A stretch of 51,008 nucleotides of DNA from Luminiphilus sp. (GCA_016778045.1 JADHQG010000004.1:1-51008), one strand, 5' to 3'; positions 41,559 through 51,008 are shown, numbered from the stretch's first letter. The notes: a model not told the origin generated them from the sequence alone. Made by a program: numbers and translations.

Positions 41559-42599
41559 TCAGGGGCTGGCGAGATCGACGCTGATCGTCACGGTGCCACC
41601 ATCTCTCTCGATGTCAAATGTCGCCTGCGTGGCCTCTTTCATCAACTGATAGAGCTTTAAGGTATTACTGGCATCGCTCAGCGCCAGACCATTTACGGCG
41701 ACAACCACATCGCCACGTTTAAAACCGAAGGTATCGAAGGCCTGGGCATCGGCGCCCGGAGCGATGCGATAACCCACAATCTGGTTACCTGCGCGCACAG
41801 GCGCTACGGATACCGCGTCGGCCAGAGATTCGGGATTGTCGTATAGCCGCTGCCGGTATTGCCCAGCCAAGGCATTGCGTTCTTCAGCACTTCCCAAAGT
41901 GTTAGCCGATGTATCGGGTGCCGCGGCCATGGCCAGCGAGGTCTCACTGATAGGTGCAGGCGCGGCGCGAATGGGGATGACCAAGCCGGGACCGTCATAA
42001 AGTTTGATCAACTCGTAAGTGCCGTTGTTTTCGATAACCACCTGCGTTGGCATGACCTTCGCGAGCGTGACCCGACCCGAGGCGGGCAGCGCATCGCCAA
42101 CGGCATACACCTGCTCCTTCGCACCCGCTTTGATCACCGCATTGCCCAGACCGTCGTCTGTCGACGCCACGATGCCTGTCAGCTGAAGGGCCAACCGGGT
42201 TTCTTTGGCATTTTGCTCGATGCCTTCTCGATCGCTTTCGATCCCGGAGGCAACCTCGGCCTCGGCCGCGAGGGTGTCCGGTTCACCGCCAAACAGCCCA
42301 GAACCCAACACGGCGGAGACGTCGATGATGGCGCTCTCACGAGGACTACTTAACGCCGGAGGATTTAGGGCCATCGAGGGCGCGGTTTCAATTTCCCCAC
42401 CGCGAAATGGCATCCATAGCAACTGGCTGACGTTCCACAGCGCCCACAGCCCCAAAAGCAGAATCAGGCTGCCCTGCAGGCGAGCAAGGCGGTCAGCATC
42501 GCGGGCATAGGTTTGCCACACCGCAACCGTGCGGCCTTGAGCGAGCAACACTACTTCTTGAGAGCGCGCCGTCCATGCGCTTGCATCGATAGATTTCAC
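41559..42599 (-). CDS. gspC: Type II secretion system protein C (PDZ-like C-terminus)
   Basis: N-terminal TM, HR domain (LQLTGIVASTDDGLGNAVIK), C-terminal PDZ-like GFKRGDVVVAVNGLALSD; GTG at 42599 chosen, ORF extends to 42707. Confidence 0.88.
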   Translation of the reverse strand: MKSIDASAWTARSQEVVLLAQGRTVAVWQTYARDADRLARLQGSLILLLGLWALWNVSQLLWMPFRGGEIETAPSMALNPPALSSPRESAIIDVSAVLGSGLFGGEPDTLAAEAEVASGIESDREGIEQNAKETRLALQLTGIVASTDDGLGNAVIKAGAKEQVYAVGDALPASGRVTLAKVMPTQVVIENNGTYELIKLYDGPGLVIPIRAAPAPISETSLAMAAAPDTSANTLGSAEERNALAGQYRQRLYDNPESLADAVSVAPVRAGNQIVGYRIAPGADAQAFDTFGFKRGDVVVAVNGLALSDASNTLKLYQLMKEATQATFDIERDGGTVTISVDLASP

Positions 42600-42786
42600 G
42601 TTGGTGAGCTGAGGTCCTGCCTGATCCGATGTGAATGATACGCCGAGAGTGCAGGAATTGCCCTTCCCTGAGTTAAGACCGGCACTGTAACAAAGCTCGT
42701 ATGACAACTCTGTGACAGACTGCCGCCTTTGAGCACAAGGTGCGCCCCCTCTAGGGGGTTCAGGATCACTGTGCTAATCTAGCAAG

Positions 42787-42869
42787 ACCTGCGGGGTGGC
42801 GTGCGCCTGAGATGCTGAAGAGCAAACCCGTTGAACCTGATCCGGATCATACCGGCGGAGGGAACAGGG
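42787..42869 (+). ncRNA. TPP (THI-box) riboswitch aptamer
   Basis: Contains GCGGGGTGG...CCTGAGA (42806-42812), ACCCGTTGAACCTGATCCGG (42826-42845), ACCGGCGGAGGGAA (42851-42864), with P1-like CCTG/CAGG ends. Confidence 0.93.
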
Positions 42870-42897
42870 GTACGGCTCGCATCATGCGCCGACACCG

Positions 42898-42923
42898 GTG
42901 CTCCTTCGCCAACCAAGGAGCAC
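42898..42923 (+). promoter_or_regulatory. SD-sequestering hairpin (riboswitch expression platform)
   Basis: Perfect 9-bp stem GTGCTCCTT (42898-42906) / AAGGAGCAC (42915-42923) enclosing the AAGGAG Shine-Dalgarno 7 nt before TTG 42928. Confidence 0.7.
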
Positions 42924-42927
42924 TCGA

Positions 42928-45123
42928 TTGAACAGTTTTCACCATCCGCCATCATTGTTGCGAACACCGCTGTTACCCTCTACCTATGGCGAGCACAGTG
43001 CGTGCTCAGTGCTACGCCCGCTTGCATCTCTCGGCCTCGCACTCGCTTTGATGACCCCCGTATTGCCAGCGGTCAGCCAGACCTCATCCGCTACTGACTC
43101 AGGTGATCTTGAGGAGGTCATTGTCACGGCGACGCTGTTGGAGGAGACCAGTGCGCCCGTAAGTGCGTCGGTTTTGACAGACCAACTTCAACGACGGCGC
43201 GGCGCGGTACATCTCCAGGACGTGATAACGCTGGCACCCAACCTGTCCAGCTCCGCCGGCGCATCCCGTAACCGTTTTTTTCAGATCCGCGGTATCGGTG
43301 AGCGCAGTCAGTTTGTCGAGCCGATCAATCCCTCCGTTGGCATTTTGCTGGATGGCATCGATTTGAGTGGCGCGGGCGGAGCGCTGACCCTTTACGACCT
43401 CAATCAGGTCGAAGTTCTGCGCGGACCGCAGGGCACGCTAATGGGTGCCAATGCGCTCGCCGGTATGATCGCGCTGCAAAGTCAACCCGCTGAATCGTCA
43501 GTTCGGGCGGTGGACCTCGGTGTTGAGCGTTATGACGGTCGGCGGATCGGCGTCAGGCTCGGGGGTCCGTTGTCGAACGACCTCGCTGCGCGGCTTGCGG
43601 TGCAGCATTACGAGAGCGACGGGTATATCGACAACGACTGGCTCAAACGTGACGACACCAATTCCCGGGAAGAGCTGACCGCAAGGGGCACTGCCACCTG
43701 GGAGAATGGCGAACACCGGCTTGAGGTCGCGGCCTATTACACCCGGGTCGACAATGGCTACGACGCTTTCTCTCTGGATAACACCCGCGCCACCCTCTCA
43801 GACCAACCGGGTGAGGACGACTTGACGCTCAAAGCAGCGCGGCTCAATTGGCGAGCGGGGCTTGGGGGGCTGGCCAGTCACCTGCAGCTGAGTCACGCCA
43901 GCACCGATACGACCTATGGCTACGACGAGGATTGGAGCTATCAGGGCATTGCTCCGGGGTGGGAATACAGTTCCTACGACGAATACCGCAGGGACCGCGA
44001 TATGAGTAGCCTCGAGTGGCGGCTCGAAGCACCCGATGCCGACACTAATACGTGGGTAATCGGGACCTATTTACGCGATGAATCGGAGGCGCTGATTCGA
44101 CAGTACACGTATTTACCGGGCCCCTTTACCAGCACCATTGATACTCAAACGGCCGCGCTATTCGGACAGCTGAATCGCGCCATGGGCGAACGACTTGCCG
44201 GATTTATTGGCGCCCGTCTTGAGCGGCGCGATAGCGACTACGGCGACAACGCCGGTGTCTCCAAGACGTTTGATCACACCTATTGGACCGGCAGATTGGG
44301 CCTGACGTGGCGCCACCGGGACGACAGCCAGCTCTACGGCACACTCTCACGGGGCGCACGCGCAGGTGGCGCTAACGCAGGATTACTGGCGAGTATTGAG
44401 GCGCTGCCAGAGCAAAACCAAGGTGCTGTAAGTGCGCTGGGCGTCTTTGACGAAGAAAGCTTGCTGAGTCTGGAGCTGGGCTGGCAGGCACAATGGCCAT
44501 CCCGTCGACTGCGTTCCCGTCTCGCGGTGTTCGCCATGGAGCGGGAAGATCAGCAAGCAAAAGGCTCTCTGGTCATCCCTCGCGAAGACGGCAGCACGGC
44601 GTTCATCGACTACACCGATAACGCAGCGTCCAGCAGTTACAGCGGCCTCGAATGGGAGCTGCAATGGCAACCAACCCGCCGGCTAACCACTCGCCTCTCA
44701 TTGGGACTGTTAGACGCCCATTTTGACGACTACTTCAGCGCAACAGGCATCAACCTGTCTGGGCGGGATCAGCCCCAGGCGCCGGACTGGCAATACACGG
44801 CCGGCTTCAGCTGGAGCATCACCCAGCACGTCGATGTGCAGCTTGAGATGGCGGGCAGTGATGGGTACTTTTTCTCGGATCGCCATGATGTGCGCGCGCC
44901 GGAAACCCATCAGTTGAACGGCAGCCTCTCTGGCACCTGGCAACGATGGCGTTGGGTGCTTTGGGGACGGAATCTCACCGACGAGACGACATTTGTCAGA
45001 GGCTTTGGCACTTTCGGCAATGACCCGCGCAAGGAGTACATCACCGAGCCCTACCGCCAATTTGGAGAACCTCGTATCGTAGGCTTTACGCTAACCTATC
45101 AGCTGACGGAGACCAGCCTATGA
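42928..45123 (+). CDS. TonB-dependent outer membrane receptor, probable thiamine uptake
   Basis: Signal peptide, TonB box EEVIVTA, plug domain (RNRFFQIRGIGERSQF), C-terminal beta-barrel; downstream of TPP riboswitch. TTG start inferred from SD spacing; ORF track begins at GTG 42898. Confidence 0.87.
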   Translation: MNSFHHPPSLLRTPLLPSTYGEHSACSVLRPLASLGLALALMTPVLPAVSQTSSATDSGDLEEVIVTATLLEETSAPVSASVLTDQLQRRRGAVHLQDVITLAPNLSSSAGASRNRFFQIRGIGERSQFVEPINPSVGILLDGIDLSGAGGALTLYDLNQVEVLRGPQGTLMGANALAGMIALQSQPAESSVRAVDLGVERYDGRRIGVRLGGPLSNDLAARLAVQHYESDGYIDNDWLKRDDTNSREELTARGTATWENGEHRLEVAAYYTRVDNGYDAFSLDNTRATLSDQPGEDDLTLKAARLNWRAGLGGLASHLQLSHASTDTTYGYDEDWSYQGIAPGWEYSSYDEYRRDRDMSSLEWRLEAPDADTNTWVIGTYLRDESEALIRQYTYLPGPFTSTIDTQTAALFGQLNRAMGERLAGFIGARLERRDSDYGDNAGVSKTFDHTYWTGRLGLTWRHRDDSQLYGTLSRGARAGGANAGLLASIEALPEQNQGAVSALGVFDEESLLSLELGWQAQWPSRRLRSRLAVFAMEREDQQAKGSLVIPREDGSTAFIDYTDNAASSSYSGLEWELQWQPTRRLTTRLSLGLLDAHFDDYFSATGINLSGRDQPQAPDWQYTAGFSWSITQHVDVQLEMAGSDGYFFSDRHDVRAPETHQLNGSLSGTWQRWRWVLWGRNLTDETTFVRGFGTFGNDPRKEYITEPYRQFGEPRIVGFTLTYQLTETSL

Positions 45124-45383
45124 AACTCACCGCTGAATTGAGCGTCTACCCACTGCGAGAAGACTACAAAGTGGCCGTACTGAGCTTCATTGACGAGTTA
45201 CTGAAGGAACAGCAGGTAGTGGCAGTCACCAACTCTATGAGCACGCAGGTCAGCGGCGAGGATGAGGCGGTATTCAAGGCGATTCAGGCAGCGCTGAAAG
45301 CCAGCTACGAGCGCTTTGGGCGACAGGTACTGGTGGCCAAGTTCATACCGGAGCATTTCGCAGACATCGGCCCGGAGGGCTGA
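45120..45383 (+). CDS. Small YkoF/MTH1187-like thiamine-binding fold protein
   Basis: 87 aa MKLTAELSVYPLREDYKVAVLSFIDEL...QVSGEDEAVFKAIQAALKASYERFG resembles the ACT-like YkoF half-domain; inside thiamine-regulated operon; no signal peptide. Confidence 0.7.
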   Translation: MKLTAELSVYPLREDYKVAVLSFIDELLKEQQVVAVTNSMSTQVSGEDEAVFKAIQAALKASYERFGRQVLVAKFIPEHFADIGPEG

Positions 45384-45393
45384 CTTGAGCACA

Positions 45394-45948
45394 ATGGAGG
45401 TCAGTGCGGTTGGCTTGGCGCTGGCCTATGTCGTATTGGCCATATACCAGCAGCGGCTGTGTTGGCTGGCCGCCATTGCCAGCGCTTTGCTCTACATTGC
45501 CATCTTCTGGCAGGTGCAACTCTACTTGGAGGCCGCACTGCAGTTGTTTTACATCGCAATGGCCATCTACGGCTGGATCATCTGGGGCAGTGAGGACAAC
45601 AGCGTGGCCGCGATTCAAACCTGGCCATACCGCTATCATGCGGCGGCATGCTTGGCCCTCTTACTCCTGAGCCTGATGCTCGGCGGTGCCATGCATGCCT
45701 ACACGGATGCGGCCTCACCCTTCATCGACGCGGGCACAACAGTCTCTGCGCTGCTGGCCACGTGGATGGTGGCCCGCAAACTGCTGGAGAATTGGCTCTA
45801 CTGGATTGCCATCGATCTTGCCTCGATTGGCTTGTACCTGTCGCGGGACCTCACCCTCACGGCAGTCCTATTCGCCGGCTACGTGATATTAGCGGGCCTG
45901 GGCTATCGGACTTGGCGGAGACAATGGCTGGCCCAACAGACACTCTGA
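45394..45948 (+). CDS. pnuT: PnuC/PnuT-family transporter, probable thiamine transporter
   Basis: Multi-TM, LAYVVLAIYQQRLCWLAAIASALLYIAIFW, AMAIYGWIIWG, NWLYWIAIDLASIGLY; riboswitch-linked. Confidence 0.85.
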   Translation: MEVSAVGLALAYVVLAIYQQRLCWLAAIASALLYIAIFWQVQLYLEAALQLFYIAMAIYGWIIWGSEDNSVAAIQTWPYRYHAAACLALLLLSLMLGGAMHAYTDAASPFIDAGTTVSALLATWMVARKLLENWLYWIAIDLASIGLYLSRDLTLTAVLFAGYVILAGLGYRTWRRQWLAQQTL

Positions 45949-46757
45949 ACCAAGCCCTCGGCACTTGGCAGTTATGGGACCTGCCTCAACCATTGCAGCA
46001 GGCACCGCACTGCGGCCCACCGCTGGCTCACGGCAGCGCCCACATTGTTTATGAGATTCATACTGAGCCCCAAGCAGCGCTTCAGCTAGTGGCGCGTGTC
46101 AGGCAACGCGCTACTCGGACAGAGTCTGAATCCTGTGCCAGAGAAATAGAGATTTGGAGCGCGGCCTCCGCCGCGGGCTGCGCGCCGCGACTGGTCTATG
46201 CCGATGCGATCGGCGAGGTGACGGTCTGTCATCATGCGAACACCCTCGATAAGCCGGCGACTGGCCTCGAGTTGGGGACGCTCTGCCAGCATATTCACGC
46301 ACTACCCCCTGTCGATCACTCGCTCGATTTAAAAGTCGAAATCGCTGGCTATCTCGAAACCATGGCGCCCGATCAACGTAATGCCTGGCAAAGGGTCATG
46401 CAGCAATGTGACGTGGATGCGAGCCTCCGTCTGCTTGATCAGGATGAGCACTATCTGTGTCATAACGACCTCACGGCGGGTAACCTGATGCGATCTCGGG
46501 ATCGATTGATCGCAATTGATTGGGAGTATGCAGCCATGGGCAGCCGATATTTTGATCTCGCTATCGCAGGTCAGGGACTCTGCCCTGACGAGCGCCCGGA
46601 GCTGATACGTTCTGTGCTAGGAGACGAGCTGGATCTGGCGCTGATGTCCGCGGGTCAGCGCGCCGCGAGCCTGATCACGGCGTTATGGCAAAACCGCTAC
46701 GAACCCGCGGCGGCACCCAACCCACACACCTGGCGCGGCGAGGCGCTCGCGAGGTGA
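45924..46757 (+). CDS. APH/choline-kinase-like phosphotransferase, probable thiamine kinase
   Basis: HNDLTAGNLM catalytic loop and IAIDWEYAAMGSRYFDLAIAG; operon context. ATG at 45924. Confidence 0.8.
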   Translation: MAGPTDTLNQALGTWQLWDLPQPLQQAPHCGPPLAHGSAHIVYEIHTEPQAALQLVARVRQRATRTESESCAREIEIWSAASAAGCAPRLVYADAIGEVTVCHHANTLDKPATGLELGTLCQHIHALPPVDHSLDLKVEIAGYLETMAPDQRNAWQRVMQQCDVDASLRLLDQDEHYLCHNDLTAGNLMRSRDRLIAIDWEYAAMGSRYFDLAIAGQGLCPDERPELIRSVLGDELDLALMSAGQRAASLITALWQNRYEPAAAPNPHTWRGEALAR

Positions 46758-47674
46758 ACCAATGGCATGTGCTGGGTGTGGGTGCGATTGGCGGATTATT
46801 TGCCTGCCGACTGCAGCAGAGCGGCGCCAACGTCACGCTGCTTACTCGCCATGGCTTGGCCCCCACGCGCGAAATAATAGTGAGCGGAGGTTCCGAGAGG
46901 GTCTATCGCTTTTTCCAGCAGCCGCTGAACGCGGAAACACCCGAGGCCGTGACAGAGCCGATTGGTCATCTGCTGGTAACAACCAAAGCCTGGGCTGTCC
47001 AATCTGCCCTGAAATCTGTTTCGAACAGGCTCACCTCCGAGAGCACCGTGGTGGTGCTGTGTAATGGCATGGGGTTGGCCGAGCGCGCGGCGCCTCTCAT
47101 CGGCGAGGCCACGCTGATACTGGCTTCCACCACCGCAGGCTGCCGGCGCTCGTCGGATAACAAACTCATCATCTCCGGTGAGGGCAGCACCCGAGTTGGC
47201 GCATACGTGCCCGATGACACACCGCCTGCATGGTTCACACAGTGGCAGGAGGCCGTGCCTGATTGTCGCTGGGAGTCTGATATTCGGGAGGTACTGCTCG
47301 CCAAAGTGGCGTTAAATGCAGTGATCAATCCCCTGACTGCAATTCACGGCGTTGAGAACGGGGCGTTGCTGCACCCGCCACTGAAAGACCAGACTGATCG
47401 CATCATAGATGAGGTTCAATCGCTGCTACGTGGGGGTGGTGCCGACCGCATTGCGGCCGCGTTACCCGACAGCGTGAGAACCGTCTGCACCCAAACGGCA
47501 CAGAACCATTCGTCCATGCGGGTCGATATGGCGCGTGGCGAGCCCACCGAGATCGAGGCCATCGTCGGATGGTTGTTGAAAGAGTGGATCAAGAAACCGC
47601 CACCCACCCCACTGCTTGCGGAGGCTTATGAGGCGGTGCGAGCGAGAGAGGCGCAAGGTTTGAGCGAAGGCTGA
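46754..47674 (+). CDS. ApbA/PanE-family ketopantoate reductase-like protein
   Basis: WHVLGVGAIGGLFACRLQQSGANVTLLTR Rossmann motif; VLLAKVALNAVINPLTAIHGVENGAL; GTGA overlap with kinase stop. Confidence 0.83.
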   Translation: MNQWHVLGVGAIGGLFACRLQQSGANVTLLTRHGLAPTREIIVSGGSERVYRFFQQPLNAETPEAVTEPIGHLLVTTKAWAVQSALKSVSNRLTSESTVVVLCNGMGLAERAAPLIGEATLILASTTAGCRRSSDNKLIISGEGSTRVGAYVPDDTPPAWFTQWQEAVPDCRWESDIREVLLAKVALNAVINPLTAIHGVENGALLHPPLKDQTDRIIDEVQSLLRGGGADRIAAALPDSVRTVCTQTAQNHSSMRVDMARGEPTEIEAIVGWLLKEWIKKPPPTPLLAEAYEAVRAREAQGLSEG

Positions 47675-47745
47675 CCGCGGCAACCTGATTGCAGGCGTTG
47701 TCCGACCACTTTCTACTGACTCAGATGCTGATGGCTTTTAGGAGT

Positions 47746-47935
47746 GCTGAAGGCCTTTCCGATCGCCGAAGGCTCTCTCAATCGCTGAAGGCTCTTTCAA
47801 TCGCTGAGGGCTCTTACCGTCGCTGAAGGCTCTTTCAATCGCTGAGGGCTCTTTCAATCGCTGAGGGCTCTTACCGTCGCTGAGGGCTCTTACCGTCGCT
47901 GAGGGCTCTTGCCGTCACTGAGAGCTCTACCCATC
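47746..47935. repeat. 19-bp tandem repeat (minisatellite), 10 units
   Basis: Ten head-to-tail units of approx. GCTGARGGCTCTTWCMRTC read directly; central units nearly identical, ends degenerate. Confidence 0.93.
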
Positions 47936-47976
47936 TCTGCGGTTCAGGTGGCGAAGGCCAAGGTGTGGTCGGCAAG

Positions 47977-48837
47977 TTACAGCAGCGCAAGCACAGAGAT
48001 CACCACCAGCCAAGCGGCCGTGGCGCGGGTAATCGCTTTTTGTGTGGTCTCTATCGCAATCACCGCCGAGTCAGGAGACGCCGACGAATCGTCGTCAAGA
48101 TGCCAGGCGCGTTCAATGCCTTGGGCGAGCAGCTCAGAATCGGAAATGCTTCGGTCAAATGCCTCAGAGGTGAGCACACGGCGCGTCCGTTCAAAATCGC
48201 CCAGCACCGAAAACGTCAACACCAGCAGTCTCGCCGGCAACCAGTCCAGAAATCTCAGCGCCGCGTCAAACTGTCCGTCGGAGCGACTATTGGCCAGCTC
48301 CACCAGCCGGTAGGCAGCCGCGGCAAAAGGTCCCAACAGCCAGAAGTAGAGCACTGGCGGAAACCATCGGGAGAAACCTCGATAGGCAAAATCACGCATC
48401 GCTCGCCGCCCGTCAGTTTCATCGCTGTCGGCTTGACTGGCACGCTTGGTGAGCAACATGTCAGCGCCTTCTGGGTCACCCACCCGCGCCCGCGCAAGAA
48501 AACGAGCCAAGTCGGTCGCGTAGTCTCCACGCCCCCAAGCGAAATAAAGCAGCACCAGGCCGACCAGCGCATCTGCGAAATCACCCAGGAACACTGCCAG
48601 TACCAACAGCGCTATACCCGCGCCGATCAGCGGCGCCACAACGCGCAGGAGTAAGGAAGGCCAGAGGTCAAGCTCGACTGCATCGACCCGTCGGCTGAGC
48701 GCATCAAACCAGTTGTCTCTATGCACCGGCCCGCCAGCGCCAAGCAAGGCAAATAAACCTGCGGCAACAATGAAGATCAGATACGACAAACGGTTGTGTC
48801 TCCTTAGCTCACCTGCGCTGCGCGCACTCTCGACCAA
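47977..48837 (-). CDS. ampE: AmpE-family membrane protein
   Basis: NWFDALSRRVDAVELDLWPSLLLRVVAPLIGAG, VLLYFAWGRGDYATDLARFL; downstream of ampD. Confidence 0.85.
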   Translation of the reverse strand: MVESARSAGELRRHNRLSYLIFIVAAGLFALLGAGGPVHRDNWFDALSRRVDAVELDLWPSLLLRVVAPLIGAGIALLVLAVFLGDFADALVGLVLLYFAWGRGDYATDLARFLARARVGDPEGADMLLTKRASQADSDETDGRRAMRDFAYRGFSRWFPPVLYFWLLGPFAAAAYRLVELANSRSDGQFDAALRFLDWLPARLLVLTFSVLGDFERTRRVLTSEAFDRSISDSELLAQGIERAWHLDDDSSASPDSAVIAIETTQKAITRATAAWLVVISVLALL

Positions 48838-49370
48838 TCAAAGGCTGGGCCGGGGTCGGTCTTGCGGCCCGGCGCAATATCGCTGTGGCCAACAATAGCA
48901 TCGGCAAGAATCGACGGGTATTGCGTTTGCAAGACCGCAATCAGTTTCAGCAGCGTTTCGTATTGCAGATCGGCGTAGGGCTCATCGTCACACCCTTCCA
49001 GTTCGATCCCTAAACTGAAATCGTTGCATTGCTCCCTGCCCCGCCAGCAGGACACCCCCGCATGCCAGGCTCGCGCATCGGCAGACACGAATTGCACCAG
49101 CTCTCCGCCACGCCGAATCAAAAAGTGCGCAGAGACCTCAAGGTGAGCAATCTCCTCAAAGTAGGGGTGCCCGGCGGGATCAAGGCGATTGGTGAACAGC
49201 GCTTCAATCGCTGATCCCCCATATTGCCCCGGCGGCAGGGAGATGCCATGAATGACAATGAGCTCGGGCGCCGCGCCGACAGGGCGGGGGTTACAATTTG
49301 GCGACTCAACACGCTGCGCGCCAGAGAGCCAGCCATCTATAAAGTGCCAATAGTCAGTGGTCAGTGTCAC
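48804..49370 (-). CDS. ampD: 1,6-anhydro-N-acetylmuramyl-L-alanine amidase
   Basis: SPNCNPRPVGAAPELIVIHGISLPPGQYGG, SAHFLIRRGGELVQFV, GHSDIAPGRKTDPGPAFDW. Confidence 0.97.
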   Translation of the reverse strand: MTLTTDYWHFIDGWLSGAQRVESPNCNPRPVGAAPELIVIHGISLPPGQYGGSAIEALFTNRLDPAGHPYFEEIAHLEVSAHFLIRRGGELVQFVSADARAWHAGVSCWRGREQCNDFSLGIELEGCDDEPYADLQYETLLKLIAVLQTQYPSILADAIVGHSDIAPGRKTDPGPAFDWSRVRAAQVS

Positions 49371-49450
49371 GGGTTAATCTTATCGCACCTCGTGACCGCA
49401 GTGCCTCGCCTTTGCGCCGCGCGATTGACCCGACACCATTCGAGCAATGA

Positions 49451-50284
<834 letters not shown>

Positions 50285-50287
50285 CGA

Positions 50288-50770
50288 TTACTCGTGTAGC
50301 GGTGTCGTGCTGGCCAGAACCCCGTTGCGATCGGCATAAATCCAATCTCCGGGGTTGATCTCAACGTCCCCGAGTCGCAACGGGATATCGCGCTCTCCCT
50401 GCCCCTGTTTATCGGTCTTCACCGGGCAGACCCCCAGAGCCTGTACACCGATATCGATATCATCAATCACTTCAACGTCTCGAATGGCGCCGATCACGAT
50501 CACGCCGGCCCAACCGTTATCTGAGGCTGACTGCGCCAAACGATCGCCCAGCAGCGACCGATGCATCGCGCTCTGACCATCAACCAACAACACGCGCCCC
50601 GCTCCCGGCTCAGCGACCGCCTCAGCCACTCTGGAGTTATCGGCAAAACAGGCAATCGTTGATGCCGGGCCGGCAAAACGCTCGCGCTGCCCAAACAACC
50701 GGAACTGAAAGCCCAGATGCAACGCCGCTGGGTGCGCATCCGAAAGATCGGGTGTCGTGAACGCGACCAA
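50288..50770 (-). CDS. rraA: Ribonuclease E activity regulator RraA family
   Basis: FADNSRVAEAVAEPGAGRVLLVDGQSAMHRSLLGDRLAQSA, GAIRDVEVIDDIDIGVQALG; TTG at 50768-50770 gives about 160 aa. Confidence 0.88.
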   Translation of the reverse strand: MVAFTTPDLSDAHPAALHLGFQFRLFGQRERFAGPASTIACFADNSRVAEAVAEPGAGRVLLVDGQSAMHRSLLGDRLAQSASDNGWAGVIVIGAIRDVEVIDDIDIGVQALGVCPVKTDKQGQGERDIPLRLGDVEINPGDWIYADRNGVLASTTPLHE

Positions 50771-50774
50771 CGGA

Positions 50775-51008
50775 TCAGAACCAGTCGAGCGCAAAATCCG
50801 ACAAGCTCTCACCGGGCGCGTCGATGGCTCCGGCATGTGCTCTCGCACGCGGCAATAGTCGCTCCATGTAAAACAGCGCGGTGTTGACCTTTCGATCACA
50901 GAACACGGCTCGCTCTCCCTTGGCGGCGAGATCAGCCGCCACCAGTGCCCCTCGCGCCAACTGCCAACCACCGAAGAGATAGCCGGTCTGCATCATGTAG
51001 TCGAAGGA
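50775..51008 (-). CDS. Acyl-CoA dehydrogenase-like protein, C-terminal fragment (truncated by window edge)
   Basis: FDYMMQTGYLFGGWQLARGALVAADLAAKGERAVFCDRKVNTALFYMERLLPRARAHAGAI, open to the right end of the window. Confidence 0.6.
   Translation of the reverse strand, partial: SFDYMMQTGYLFGGWQLARGALVAADLAAKGERAVFCDRKVNTALFYMERLLPRARAHAGAIDAPGESLSDFALDWF

Noticed and set aside
47746-47935. Possible CRISPR array
   Set aside because: Units are contiguous 19-bp tandem repeats without unique spacers; no cas genes in the window.

Overview
The window is a compact, gene-dense chromosomal segment from what looks like a gammaproteobacterium, inferred from synteny and protein families; no species is assigned. 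The left part is an rpsA-cmk-aroA-tyrA-pheA-serC-gyrA block. It is followed by mtaD-ubiG-mupP-yciK, rluB-scpB-scpA-yciO/PHP, and yciB-SH3-ppi-pdxJ-rluA-DUF2244-rimO-rsmE/msrA. The middle holds a VWA / membrane J-domain / HtpX / HtrA-like cluster, two sodium-coupled transporters, and a complete gspC-N type II secretion operon on the minus strand. The right part has a TPP-riboswitch-controlled thiamine-uptake cassette (TonB receptor, YkoF-like protein, PnuT-like transporter, kinase, ApbA/PanE-like), a 19-bp tandem repeat array, ampE-ampD, nadC, rraA and a truncated acyl-CoA dehydrogenase. I saw no CRISPR array, tRNA, rRNA, transposase or phage genes. The points most worth a second look are: a VWA gene with no ATG/GTG/TTG start in a frame contiguous (through TAG) with an upstream micro-ORF; a Pam18/Tim14-like J-domain protein beside it; the thiamine cassette and its SD-sequestering hairpin; the 10 x 19-bp minisatellite between convergent genes; and a three-hairpin rpsA leader.
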